Shown: positions 47,668 to 60,990, counted from the stretch's first letter. The stretch is DNA of 64,000 nt from Echeneis naucrates (GCF_900963305.1 NC_042513.1:27457087-27521086); one strand, 5' to 3'. Translations and numbers: made by a program. Notes: generated from the letters alone by a model not told the origin.

Positions 47668-48723
47668 GAACAGATCAGGACCAGAACAGAACCACGACCA
47701 GAACAGATCCAGGACCAGAACAGATCCAAGACCAGAACAGATCCAGGACCAGAACAGAACCAGGACCAGAACAGATCCAAGACCAGGACAGATCTAAGAC
47801 CAGGACAGATCTAAGATCAGGACAGATTCAAGACCAGGACAGAGCCAGGACCAGAACAGATCAGGACAGATCCAGGACAAGGACAGATCCAAGACCAGGA
47901 CAGAGCCAGGACCAGAACAGATCAGGACAGATCCAGGACAAGGACAGATCCAAGACCAGGACAGAGCCAGGACCAGAACAGATCAGGACAGATCCAGGAC
48001 AAGAACAGATCCAAGACCAGGACAGATCCAGGACCAGAACAGATCCAGGACCAGGATAGAACCAGGACCAGAACAGATCCAGGACCAGGATAGAACCAGG
48101 AGAAGAACAGAACCAGGACCAGGACAGAGCCAAGATCAGGACAGATCCAGGACCAGGATCAGGACTGGTCCAGGATCAGAACAGAACCAGGACCAGGACA
48201 GAACAGTCAGCACCAAAGAAAACAGGAGAAAAGAAAAACGCCCCAGGACAGAGCCAGAACAGAACCAGGACCAGAACAGATCCAGGACCAGAACAGATCC
48301 AAGACCAGAACAGATCCAGGACCAGCTCAGAACCAGGACCAGAACAGATCCAAGACCAGAACAGATCCAGGACCAGAACAGATCCAAGACAGAACAGATC
48401 CAAGAACAGGACAGATACAGGACCAGAACAGAACCAGCACAGAACAGATCCAGGACCAGAACAGATCCAGGACCAGAACAGATCCAAGACAGAACAGATC
48501 CAGGACCAGAACAGAACCAGCACAGAACAGATCCAGGACAGAGCCAGAACAGAACCAGGACCAGAACAGATCCAAGACAGAACAGATCCAGGACCAGAAC
48601 AGAACCAGCACAGAACAGATCCAGGACCAGAACAGATCCAAGACAGAACAGATCCAGGACCAGAACAGAACCAGCACAGAACAGATCCAGGACCAGAACA
48701 GAACCAGGACCAGGATAGAACCT
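47668..48723 (+). repeat. Minisatellite, CCAGGACCAGAACAGAT units
   Basis: Imperfect 15-19 bp units of CAGGACCAGAACAGATC with AAGACAG and CAGCACAG variants. A non-repeat leader (AGAACAGTCAGCACCAAAGA) occurs at 47611 and again at 48200. A block of about 589 bp was therefore duplicated in tandem. Long minus-strand frames rich in Trp, Ser, Gly and Val are artefacts. Confidence 0.95.
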
Positions 48724-50016
48724 GGTCAAATCAAACCTCAACCACCTCCACAAACACAACAAAAGCACAGGAAGGTCTGAGGTGAGAAGACGAGCAGCTG
48801 ATGCTTCTGACCAGCAGGTGTCACCGTCTGAACACGGACTGAGGCAGCACCGCATCAGGAGCCCAGAGTCACCTGCTTCTCCTGACACATCGACCTTTGA
48901 ACCCCAGTCAGGATCAGACCACTCGTGTTTGAAACAGGAAGAGTAGGAACCAACGTCCAGCACAAACAGGAAATCAGACGGAATCACATGAAATCATAGG
49001 TTTTTTCACATGTACTCATTTGTTTGTTTTCCTTCCTCTTCCTCTTCATCACACAGGTGTTTCTTCAGATATCAGATCGCTTGGTTTGTAGGTTCTGACA
49101 GGTGAGTCAGGTGACATGATGTTTCAGCTCCTGTCTCGGCCATTCTGAGACACAAACCAGTGATCAATGTCCAATCAATATCTGATCAATATCAGCTTCA
49201 TTTTTTTAATCAGTGTCACTGAAAACAGGAAGTAGTCATTCAGCCATACAAAAAATTTCATAATAAAACAGTCCCATTCTTTTACGTCTGACTGCATGAC
49301 TCACCTGTACAGATGTTACAGATGTTTAGCTCCGCCTTCTTTTGTTTTGATGTCATGTCTGATGACATCTTCTTGCACATGCTCAGTGGATGACAGAAGA
49401 CGAAGGAGAGACTGTCCACTGTCTTTGATCTGCATCATGACAGAAGAAGAAGAGTCAGCTGGTGAATAATCAGCTGTGATTGGTCCGCTCTGAGGTAAGA
49501 CTGACTTTGAAAAGTCTGTCTTCACTTTTCTTTGACCTGAAGTGACCGAGCTGAATGCGGGTCGTGTTGGAGCGGCGTTACACCTCCTCAGCTCTAAATG
49601 TCGTCATGGCGCCAAAACGAAGAGACGCCTGAATATTAAAGACACCGAAGTTCAGGCTGCAGAGATGGAATAAAGCCTCTGATCTGCAGGTCTGAGGCAA
49701 CACACTGTAACCTCACGCTGTGTGTGTGTGTGTGTGTGTGTATGTGGATCCCAACAAGAACATGAAGAAGAGAAGGGAGCATGAAAAAGAGGTAAAGCAA
49801 CAAGATGAAGAGGAGAACGTGGACGAGTAAAGGCAGCAAAGGGCAAGGATGTTAGAAGATAGGAAAGGAAGGGGGGGAGGAGGTGAGGAGGGAAAAGAAG
49901 ATCAGGAAGTGAGCAGGAAAGGAACAAAGGAGGTAGTGAAGTAAATGAGTTTTTTTTTTTTTTTTATCAAAAGGGAATAGAAGAAAAACACCAGAAGAAA
50001 GGATGAAGGGCTGAAG
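48724..50016. other. Intergenic, no gene seen
   Basis: No supported exon on either strand. A TG microsatellite lies at about 49719-49742. Confidence 0.4.
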
Positions 50017-50469
50017 GGAACAGAGGCTGAGGAAGGAGAGGGCTGAGGAAGGAGGAGGCTGAGGAAGGAGGAGGCTGAGGAAGGAGGAATGGGTGAAGGG
50101 AACAGAGGCTGAGGAAGGAGGAGGCTGAGGAAGGAGGGATGGGTGAAGGGAACAGAGGCTGAGGAAGGAGAGGGCTGAGGAAGGAGGAGGCTGAGGAAGG
50201 AGGAGGCTGAGGAAGGAGGAGGCTGAGGAAGGAGGAATGGGTGAAGGGAACAGAGGCTGAGGAAGGAGGAGGCTGAGGAAGGAGGGATGGGTGAAGGGAA
50301 CAGAGGCTGAGGAAGGAGGAATGAGTGAAGGGAACAGAGGCTGAGGAAGGAGGGATGGGTGAAGGGAACAGAGGCTGAGGAAGGAGGAGGCTGAGGAAGG
50401 AGGGATGGGTGAAGGGAACAGAGGCTGAGGAAGGAGGGATGGGTGAAGGGAACAGAGGCTGAGGAAGGG
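50017..50469 (+). repeat. Purine-rich minisatellite, GAGGCTGAGGAAGGAG units
   Basis: Blocks of GAGGCTGAGGAAGGAG, GATGGGTGAAGGGAACA and combinations form a 33-37 bp higher-order unit. One strand is almost pure purine. Pro/Ser/Leu-rich minus-strand frames are artefacts. Confidence 0.95.
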
Positions 50470-51550
50470 AACAAATGAAGTTTTTTCTCAAATTCTCCCC
50501 AAATCAGATTAAGACTGATGGACTTTGTCCTGCAGTGGAGAGAGAGACCATCTCCGCCTCAGTCCAGTTTGAGAATCTTTCTGAATCTGAATCCTGGTCC
50601 AGGTCTGAAGAGTCTGGACCAGATCCACTGGAGCCTTTTCACTCTCTTCCAGTGTGGGTCATGTGGACAGACTTGGGGGGGCTCAGCTCAGTCCCAGTCC
50701 ACGTGATATAAAACATTTTGGAAACTAAGACCTTTAATATAAAATATGGACATCTAAGAACCGATCAGACCACAGATTTACTAATCAATCTAATCAGATC
50801 TAGATAATCAGACTCCCTGAAAGCAGGTTTGTGTTTGACCTTTAACACCAGCTCCACATTAAGCCCTGGTTGACCTCTGGTTGACCTCTGTCCCCAGCTC
50901 TCAGTCCAGTTTGTGACTGAATTCAGATGTAGTAAGCAGGTCAATGTAAAGCCTAGGATTACATATTCATGACTCATCTCACACCACCAGCCTTCAATGT
51001 GCTCGTTATCCACTCATATTAGCCCGTTAGCATCTTACTGCGCAGCTTACTGCCCCCAGACCAGTTGACCCCCATGTGACCTCAAAATGGTAAAGTGGGC
51101 TTTTCTTAGAAACCACTAACTTTGTATTACCTTTAATCTGACTCCAGTCATCATATGCTGAGACCAGAGCTGTGAAAATGTCACCTACACAAGCTGCCAC
51201 TGTGGTTTCCCATCAGCCGCTGCAATCACATGCTCATTTCCCTCACTTTTAGTGGAGATTAAGATGGCGGAGGGGATAATCACAGCTCAGGCTGCTCCCT
51301 GGTAGGAAGGCTTCATATGGGCAAACGTACGGAGTGACGGAGCTAAGTAAATCTGTTGAGGAATGACTGTACACGACATTCAGCTCCGACCCTGTGCCCC
51401 TGGGCCAAGGCAGCATCAGGCACCACAACAATCTGAACCGCTGCACAGTTAAAAGGCACAGATGCTGTTTTTAGTGAGTCACTGGGAGAATCAGCACAAA
51501 ACTGGGCTCTGATGTCGATAACTGTTGTTACTGTTTTTTAAAAAAGTCTG
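50470..51550. other. Intergenic, no gene seen
   Basis: No supported exon was found on either strand. The open frames here are short and lack splice or family support. Confidence 0.4.
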
Positions 51551-51825
51551 CTCACATTCAGAATGAGCCAATTCTGTCTGATTGTTTCCTTCTTTTCCAA
51601 AGAAAAGTTCCTCTCATGTGTTTGGGTCGTTTCTACCTTTATCTGATCAGGAGTTCTGCTCATTAATGATGAAAACTCAGCTCCAAATATCTGATTGTCT
51701 TTATTCTGTCAACACAAGAAACTCAGAAACAAACAGGAATGATCCAGAGACTCTCTGATTGGCTGTGACATCACCCACCAGAGCCAATAGGAGCGTCTGA
51801 TGTAGAGACGTGACTCCAGACGTCA
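51551..51825 (+). repeat. Local repeat family R, copy 2
   Basis: Matches copy 1 (29156-29400, opposite strand) along almost its full length: CTCACATTCAGA, AAAGTTCCTCTCATGTGTTT, TTATCTGATCAGGAGTTCTG and ATTGGCTGTGACATCACCCA. It ends near GATGTAGAGACGTGA, a segment shared with copy 3. Confidence 0.8.
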
Positions 51826-52127
51826 CTATCAAAGATGGAGGATGAGAACGAACGGATAAACACACAGACATGGAGGATGCAGCGGAGGAAAGGAGGAGGT
51901 AGTGAAGGTGAGGAGGACATAAGGAGGCAGAGGTCAGACATCTGTCTTTGTCCTCTGAGGCTGAACCCTGCCGACGACCTCGAGCTGATGGAGCAGAGAC
52001 TCCTGACAGTCTGCCACCACAACAGGAAGTCGACAAACGCTGGACAAAAGGTTTCTGTGTGTGAGACCTGAGAGTTTCATTCCTCTCTCTAATAAACAGT
52101 TTGTTAAACTGCGGGCTGTTGAACCCG

Positions 52128-52131
<4 letters not shown>

Positions 52132-52165
<34 letters not shown>
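52132..52165 (+). repeat. TG microsatellite
   Basis: About 17 uninterrupted TG units. Confidence 0.95.
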
Positions 52166-52167
<2 letters not shown>

Positions 52168-55100
52168 ATTGTTCAGGACACAAACCAGCTGGAACAATAG
52201 ACAATGAGACAACTGATAAACAGAGAGAATCTTCTTTCAGTCATATGGAGACTTAATGAATCATCTTTGATTTTCATGGACAGCAGAGTCAATAAAGCTA
52301 TTATTCAAACTGGTTCCTGATGATGGTTTCAGCTCTCAGTCTGTCTCACCAGTTTTTGATCTTTTATATATGAAGTTATAGAAAATTATCAGCTGCCTCA
52401 CAGACCCAACACGTCTTCTTCTCTACTTTTTCATCAATGTTTTTCTGATGTGGTCTTCCTGGATCAGTTGTGGGGTCTCTGTGGACTGGACCTGGTTTAA
52501 ACCTGCAGTCTGACTCAGAGTGTCTGATTTGTTCATGCCATAAAACTCTCAGCAACAATTGATTAAAAGGGACATTTGTTATAAATTCAGCATCTTTAAT
52601 ATCAATGACTGTAAATCATTCATATCAAAATTAGCTTCAAAATATATATTAAAGGGAAGAGAGTTAATCCACTTCTGATTGGCTGGCTCTTTTCTAAGTG
52701 ATCCATTAAAAGTAAAGCAGATTTCTGGCAAAGGTTCAGAGAAATGTCAGGAAATGTCACTTTCCTGAAAATTTTCATCTTTAAACTTGTAAAAATTAAT
52801 TTCAGAGGAAAACTTTTGATTCAATCTTAATCTTAATCAGTTAAAAACTGTATTAAAATCCATTTGAAATGGGGCTGGACAATATGGTCAAAATTTCTGT
52901 CACAATATATTTCTTCATTTTGGTCGATACAATAGAGTTCCAATATTGATATGAACACAATAAAAGTGAAAGAATGCCCATAATGGATGTCTGTACATAC
53001 AAATGCCTAACAAATAAGTTTGCCAAATCTATAAAAACAGGAAAAGTAAATCAGTGATGGTCTTTTCTTTGTATTCAGCCTTCATATGCAAACAAGGAAC
53101 GTGACATCATTGAATAGAAGATTTATTTTTTTCAGTGCTTCAGTCATGATAAATAATATAAAAAGTGCTCAGAGTTGCTGCAGAATTAAAAAAAAACTGA
53201 GGAACCATCACACACGTGTTGGGCTGAGGTGGCGATGTTTAAAGGACAGCCAGGTTTAAGTTCATTCAGAGCAGCTGACTGTCTGCTGGCTGTGGTGACG
53301 TCATGATGAACAAACGGCTGTGTTCTGCTTTTTTTTCCTCGGCTTGAATGACGGCAGCATCCTCTGATGACCATCATTCAGTGACAGATGCTGTAATTAA
53401 CGTATATTGAAAGAAGTGAATTAAAAACCTCATCACGGTTATTGAAACATTTTCACTTTGGATATATGCTGAGATGTATTGAATGTGATTTAACGTTGAA
53501 TTAAATTTGAACTCTGCTCCTGCAGTTCAGCAACTCTGATGTTTTTCACTGTAACTTAGAAACTGATCTCAACAGTGAATCAGCACAAAATTTAAACTCT
53601 GAAGAAGCAGGAAGTGGATTGACTGACTTCCTCTTTCAGGTTTAAAAAATGAGATAGGACGGACAGGAGGACACACCAGAGACCTGAGACCTGGGACCAG
53701 CAGCAGCCACAGACGGACCCTGATCCTCTTAGAGACCATGTGGATGCTTGTCATCACTGAGTCTGGTCCGTTACATAACAGAGCTGGAAACACAAGCAGC
53801 TTAAAGATCTGCAGTCAGAATGAAGCTGGCCCACATTATTGGAATGACTCGGGTTCAGTTCTCCTCAAGACCTGAACCTTCACAAACTGACCCTGCAGTG
53901 AACCAGGACCAGGTTCTACTGCAGAGCAGAACCAGGAATCATCACCATCATCATGTGATCAGCATGAGAAAAAACAGGTCAACATTAGGCCCTCGGTCTG
54001 TTGGGTCCTGGTCTCCTGTGTCTCTCCTGAATATTGCTTCATCACTACATGATTTACGATCATCCTGACCTTTGACCTCTGATCTCAGATCAACGTGTTC
54101 GTCTGAAGGAGGAAGTCATGGCGATAGCGTCATGGTGATAGCAGTGAGGTCTGTCTGAGTGAAGGATTGTGGGATTAGTGCTCAGCCTCCTCCCTTGAAT
54201 GCTTCAGCAGCTCTGACTCCTGGAGACAGATGTTGGACCTGGACCTGCAGAGTCCTGGACTGGACCCAGAGACCAGTGTTGCATCCACGTGTTGTTCTGG
54301 TCTTAAACCCAGAGCCTTCGTCGTCTTTCTGTGGAATCTGTCACTTCAATCAAATGACCAACTTCTCCCCTCTAACTCCCATCAGCCACCCTGCTGACAC
54401 ACACACAGAGACTGGAGGGTGAAACTGGGAACAGAACAGAACTAAGATCCAAATCCACATCACCACAGTCCTCTGTGAACCCTCTGATAGGTGAGAGGTT
54501 GTCATGTGACCAGGAGGTCAGGTCAGAGCCTCAGTTGTTCCCGCCTATGTGATTGAGGTCAGGTTGTTCAGTGAGCAGCAAAAGTCAAATTGAATCTGAT
54601 GAAATTGGATTTGGGCCATTTTCATACTTGGTTCTAAATCAGATACAGAATTCAATTTGCTTGCATTCAGTGTGACTTTCATGTCACACTAGATCAACGA
54701 TTGTCATAGTTGTGCGCAAGCTGAGATCACAAAACAAAAAAGCAAACATGGCAGACAGCGGCAGTGAAGGTGGTCGGTGGAGGGACAAGCAAATATTAGA
54801 CCTTAAACCATAAATGTTAACATCTGGGGCCTCCGTCTGTAATTCCTCCCTCTTCTTGTTTACTTCATGCACACAGTGTGACGTCTTGTTGCTCTGTACA
54901 CCAGTACACAATGAAGTCCAAAAGATAATGTGAACAGCTGCATAGAATAATCAGTTCTGAACACTAAGGCTTACAGTGGGAACGTCTGAGTTTCAACCTG
55001 TTCTCAGGTTTTTATGAAGAAAAACCTGAGAACATTGTGGTTTCCTTCAGTTTCAGTTTTAGTCTCAACTCAGCTCCGTTCTGCTTCTGATTCTATAAAC

Positions 55101-57327
55101 TCTGCTGCTCTTTCTAAGCTTCAACACACAAGATGTTTGGGCTCTTTCTAATTATTGATTCATGAGTCACCATCAAACATTTGATTTAATAAAAGATTAT
55201 TTTTTGTTGAGTTGCTGCAAACAGTAACTATTGATGTGTTGGTGTCATGTGGTCACCGTGACCATAGCTTTATTTAAAAACAAGGAAACATTTACCACAA
55301 TAATATAACAGACAGACACACAGACAGGCAGAGAGACAGACAGAGAGAGAGATGGAGATGTCTCACAAATCTGTGACGATGAAATAATAAAGTGTGTTTT
55401 GTTCTCTGGGGTTCGCTAACATTCGCTCAGATATTTATATTATGAATGAAACAACAAGCTAACACTGAAGATGACAGTGGAGCTATCAGTGAGCTAATGC
55501 TAGTTGGCTAACTTCGGCAACTAGTTAGTTAAACTGTAGCTCAATGCTAAAGCTAAAAGCTAGCTCATATGTTATGTTGTTCCCTCAACTGTGTTCCAAC
55601 TCTACTTTGCCACAAACAGAAACAGAAGTCCACAACAAACAGCACCAAGGAGGAAGTGAAACACCACTATGACGCCGCTCTGGCCTTTCCCACCCAGTCG
55701 TCCCAGTCTGAGCTCCCAGTGAGGCCATGTGAGCGTGGGAGTGAAGTGGGCGGGGCCCACCGGATTTTGAACAGACCTGTCAGTAAACGTGTTGTGGGAT
55801 TACATCGTCTCGCCGTCTGTGCTGTGACACCAGACAATTACCAAGATGAGCCCATAATGACACCACATTAATCTGTTACCGTGGTTACGCCCCACATCAG
55901 CCGCACCGCCACACATCTCAAGGCACCACAACATCGCTGTGAGGTCACAACTCCCACACATCCAGTGGCGAGTCGGAACGTGACGACCCTGCCCTTTTCC
56001 CTCCAAGAGCCTCCTCCTGATTGGCTGCTGCTCATATGTAAACAGTGACATCAGTTCAGCGTCACACACAGACAGACACACACACACACACTGCCTTCTT
56101 CTACAGCACAGATGTCAAACTCAAGTCCTACAAGACTGTTTCGGTTGTCAAATTTTTATTGGTCCGGCTGTATGAGACGTCAGTAACAGTTGTACTGTAA
56201 ATCCCATAATGCAGCACAGCAGCTGCCATGCCGAGACCCCTAATTTCAGCTTTCATGACGACACTGAGGGGAGTCTGCAGTTCCTGGTCCTGGACCTCCA
56301 TGTTCAGGGTGTCGTGTGGAGTCTGGTGCAGACCCCTGACCCTGTCTGTCTCTTTGTTCCCGGTTCTGTCCCATCTTTAGTTCCACCCAAAGACAGACAA
56401 GGCCATAGGCCACAGGTCAGTGGGTCTGGATCTGGGGATCAGGACCCCATCTCTGTTCTGGTTTGACCCTGAACTGGTGGTTTCACCTGCGGCTGCTGGA
56501 TGTGTTGAAACGGCGGTTGCTTCAGCAGCAGGTGTTGAAAGCTCCTGCAGATGAAGACAGTTGTTCTTTATTGGCGTCCTGTGGTCGGGTAGTTCTGCAA
56601 AACAGCGCCACCGTTTACGGGACAGGGCCGAGGCGATTGGCTAACATGGGGCCAAACAGGAAGTTGCAGGTTTTTTGAAAAGGGTTCGTTAAATACACCC
56701 TGGACCCATGACTGTGTGATTTTCAGGTCGGGCTGCATGTTATCTAACGGCTCTGATCCAGGTTCTTCAGGAACAATCAGCACCGTTACATCACCTCGCT
56801 GCTCTCGATTTATTAATACTCCATCAAACAATGGCCAAAGATCTTAATGCTATTATGGCAGCTGCTCTGGACCAGCGCCAGCCAACCACTGAAACCAATC
56901 CCATGCCATCCAGGCCCCTTCAAGGACATTCAAGGCCTGGTAATGCCAGGCCAGGAGCAGCTACCACGCTGTGACGTTGACGGAATTAAAACTCCAAAGT
57001 CCAGCTGGAGTAAAGCTCAGAAACTGGAACGAGTGGCCAATGTTTTCAGTGTTGACCTCCAAATATTTCAAACTGGTTTAAATTCGCAACCAACACAAAC
57101 GTTCATTTCACCAGTTTATGAGACTTTATTTGAATATTTCGCGCTTCTATATTTTTCTGCTTTGACTTTAGAGAATAATCAATAAAATATAATTAAGACA
57201 TAAAAAATAGCCCTTTTAAGATCAGTCTTCTCAGTTTTTAATTTTTTTTTTATTTTTAAAAATGTTAATTCAATTTGTGACTCATTTCAGCTCAGAAAAC
57301 AAGAACTAACTACAAACACACTGAATA
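52166..57327. other. Intergenic, 5.2 kb, no gene seen
   Basis: No exon with family resemblance was found. GGGGCTGGACAATATGGTCA at about 52869 and CAGATGTCAAACTCAAGTCC at about 56109 resemble the starts of dispersed vertebrate hAT-type repeats, but I could not define their far ends. A 47-codon frame at about 56832-56975 is unsupported. Confidence 0.35.
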
Positions 57328-57516
57328 TTTCCTTCTGTTCCAAAGAAACGTTTTCTATCTTTATCTGATCAGGAGTTCTGCTCAGTAATGATGAAAAATC
57401 AGCTCCAAATATCTGATTGTCTTTATTCTGTCAACACAATAAACTCAGAAACAAACAGGACTGATCCAGAGACTCTGACAGCGAGGCCCCTGGCAGGCAT
57501 CCAATGTAGAGACGTG
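57328..57516 (+). repeat. Local repeat family R, copy 3
   Basis: Shares TTATCTGATCAGGAGTTCTG, ATCTGATTGTCTTTATTCTG and AATGTAGAGACGTGA with copy 2. It is shorter and more diverged near its 3' end. Confidence 0.75.
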
Positions 57517-58784
57517 ATGTTTACGGTCTGTCGGCTGATGGTTAAGTATTGGAGTTAAATGTCTCCATTCCATCATTGTCTTCATTGTGAAGTCCTGCAA
57601 TTTTTAATTAAAAGGTTGTAATGGAGTCATAAAAAGAAGCCTGCAGCATCAATCACATTGATATTGATCTAATTTTTATAGTAGAGTTAAAGAACAAGAA
57701 GAAAACGCTCCGTCACCCTTCAGGGTTTTATTTTTCCTCCTCCTGACACACACACACCCGTGATGACTCGTCCCATGATTTAGGTGACAGAGTTGATTGA
57801 TGACTCAGTGCTCGGAGCTTCATTCGCCTCGTTCCTCTAAAACCACAGAGCACAATAACAGCAGAGCTGCCAAACCCACAAGGCGGGCGAGAGACACCAA
57901 GCGTAGGTGAGACAGAGTGAGAGAGGGGAGAGTCGGGGGGGCAGAGTGGGGTGTGGTCTGTTTTCTGTTGACTGACACTGATGAACAGACCTCACAGCAG
58001 AACTGGAGTCTCCCACTGCCCCCCCCCATCCTGGTCTGGAGTCTAGGAGGGGTCCAGACCTCTCAGGACTTCAGGACTCTGTTAAACCAGGATCTGGACT
58101 CGAGCCGCTGTTGATTCAGTGCTGAGTTCAATGTTGACACTGTGAGTGGGAGACAATGGTGGTGAGAGCAGCCTGTGATTATGTTGTGTCAGTCATATCT
58201 GTACACGGTGTGATGGTGACCCCCCCCCAGCTGCCCCGGAGGTCTCAGACCACTGAGGAGGACTCAGCACATTCTGTTGGAAGCCACCGCGGTTCCACAG
58301 CGTCACACAGGTATCGAACATCTGTCCAAGATAAACAAAGTTCTATTGAAATTAAAAAGTCCTAGCTATTCATCGATCAAAAGCCAAGATGGCTTCCTGG
58401 TTATGAACACCATGCTATGGCGTCTACCACTAAAGCTAAAGCTAACAACAGCAAATTACATCGGCCACCAGGTGTCGCACAAGATGTAATTACACTGTGC
58501 AACAAACAACACTAAACACAACCATTAGCCCACATTAGCAGTCCTCTGCTTCCACAGACCGACACCATTAACTCATCAGCAAAATGCTTACTGAGGAGGA
58601 GAAGGGACTTTTTCCCATAGACTGCAGGTTGTCCAGGTCTATGGACGGTCTGTGTGTGATGGTTCCAGGAAGCTGCTGGCTGATGGCAGAGGGATGATGT
58701 CATCAGGTGCCATGACAGCAAGCGCTAAATTTAGCATCAGCGAAAAGTGATGAGTTAGAAGGGAAATGGCCATGTGGTCATTTC
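57517..58784. other. Intergenic, no gene seen
   Basis: No supported exon. A copy of the dispersed motif (TTACTGAGGAGGAGAAGGGA) lies at about 58588-58622. Confidence 0.4.
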
Positions 58785-60990
58785 CAGAGTCCACCAGAGT
58801 CCACCTGAGTCCACCAGGGTCCACCAGAGTCCACCAGGGTCCACCAGAGTCCACCAGAGTCCACCAGAGTAAACCAGAGTCCACCAGGGTCCACCAGAGT
58901 CCACCAGAGTCCACCAGAGTCCACCAGGGTTCACCAGAGTCCACCAGAGTCCACCAGGGTCCACCAGAGTCCACCAGAGTCCACCAGAGTCCACCAGAGT
59001 AAACCAGAGTCCACCAGAGTCCACCAGAGTCCACCAGAGTCCACCAGGGTTCACCAGAGTCCACCAGAGTCCACCAGAGTCCACCAGGGTCCACCAGAGT
59101 CCACCAGAGTCCACCAGGGTTCACCAGAGTCCACCAGAGTCCACCAGGGTCCACCAGAGTCCACCAGAGTCCACCAGAGTAAACCAGAGTCCACCAGAGT
59201 CCACCAGAGTCCACCAGAGTCCACCAGGGTAAACCAGAGTCCACCAGAGTCAACCAGAGTCCACCAGGGTTAACCAGAGTCCACCAGAGTCCACCAGAGT
59301 CCACCAGGGTCCACCAGGGTAAACCAGAGTCCACCAGGGTCCACCAGGGTAAACCAGAGTCCACCAGAGTCAACCAGAGTCCACCAGAGTCCACCAGGGT
59401 CCACCAGAGTCCACCAGAGTCCACCAGGGTCCACCAGAGTCCACCAGAGTCCACCAGGGTCCACCAGAGTCCACCAGAGTCCACCAGAGTAAACCAGAGT
59501 AAACCAGAGTCCACCAGAGTCCACCAGAGTAAACCAGAGTAAACCAGAGTCCACCAGAGTCCACCAGAGTCCACCAGGGTCCACCAGAGTAAACCAGAGT
59601 AAACCAGAGTCCACCAGGGTCCACCAGAGTCCACCAGGGTTAACCAGAGTCCACCAGAGTCCACCAGGGTCCACCAGAGTCCACCAGAGTAAACCAGAGT
59701 AAACCAGAGTCCACCAAAGTCCACCAGGCTCCACCAGAGTCCACCAGGGTCCACCAGGGTCCACCAGAGTCCACCAGAGTCCACCAGAGTAAACCAGAGT
59801 CCACCAGAGTCCACCAGGGTCCACCAGGGGTCCACCAGAGTCCACCAGTAAACCAGAGTCCACCGTCCACCAGAGTAAACCAGAGTAAACCAGAGTCCAC
59901 CCAGAGTCCACCAGAGTAACCAGAGTAAACCAGAGTCCACCATAGTCCACCAGAGTAAAACAGGATCCCACCAGAGTAAACCAGAGTAAACCAGAGTCCA
60001 CCAGAGTCCACCATGAGTAAACCAGAGTAAACCAGAGTCCACCAGAGTCCACCAGAGTAAACCAGAGTCCCCCAGAGTCCACCAGAGTCCACCAGGGTCC
60101 ACCAGAGTCCACCAGAGTAAACCAGAGTCCACCAGGGTCCACCAGAGTCCACCAGAGTCCACCAGAGTCCACCAGGGTCCACCAGGGTAAAACAGAGTCC
60201 ACCAGAGTAAACCAGGGTCCACCAGAGTCCACCAGAGTCCACCAGGGTCCACCAGGGTCCACCAGAGTCCACCAGGGTCCACCAGAGTCCACCAGAGTCC
60301 ACCAGGGTCCACCAGGGTAAACTAGAGTCCACCAGAGTCCACCAGAGTCCACCAGGGTCCACCAGAGTCCACCAGAGTCCACCAGGGTCCACCAGGGTCC
60401 ACCAGGGTAAACCAGAGTCCACCAGAGTAAACCAGAGTCCACCAGGGTCCACCAGAGTCCACCAGAGTCCACCAGGGTCCACCAGAGTCCACCAGGGTCC
60501 ACCAGAGTCCACCAGAGTAAACCAGAGTCCACCAGGGTCCACCAGGGTCCACCAGGGTAAACCAGAGTCCACCAGAGTCCACCAGAGTAAACCAGAGTCC
60601 ACCAGAGTAAACCAGAGTCCACCAGGGTCCACCAGAGTCCACCAGAGTAAACCAGAGTCCACCAGGGTCCACCAGGGTCCACCAGAGTCCACCAGGGTCC
60701 ACCAGGGTAAACCAGAGTCCACCAGAGTGCACCAGGGTCCAACAGGGTCCACCAGAGTCCACCAGGGTAAACCAGGGTCCACCAGGGTCCACCAGGGTCC
60801 ACCAGGGTAAACCAGAGTCCACCAGAGTCCACCAGGGTCCACCAGGGTCCACCAGAGCCCACCAGGCTCCACCAGAGTCCACCAGGGTCCACCAGGGTCC
60901 ACCAGAGTCCACCAGGGTCCACCAGGGACACCAGGGTAAACCAGAGTCCACCAGGGTCCACCAGGGTCCACCAGAGCCCACCAGAGCCCA
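58785..60990 (+). repeat. 10-bp minisatellite (CCACCAGAGT/CCACCAGGGT)n
   Basis: About 220 units of CCACCAGAGT or CCACCAGGGT with AACCAGAGTA variants. A few units of irregular length at 59820-60070 shift the register. On the minus strand the unit lacks stops, so open frames of 443-563 codons (WTLVDSGG-like) appear in all three frames. They are artefacts. Confidence 0.97.

Noticed and set aside
47861-48987. Trp-Ser-Cys-Pro-Gly repeat open frame
   Set aside because: Minisatellite read in frame. The unique part near 48780-48987 has no domain and no splice support.
58639-60961. Trp-Leu-Val-Asp repeat proteins of 443-563 codons
   Set aside because: All three minus frames are open across the 10-bp array, with no family resemblance.
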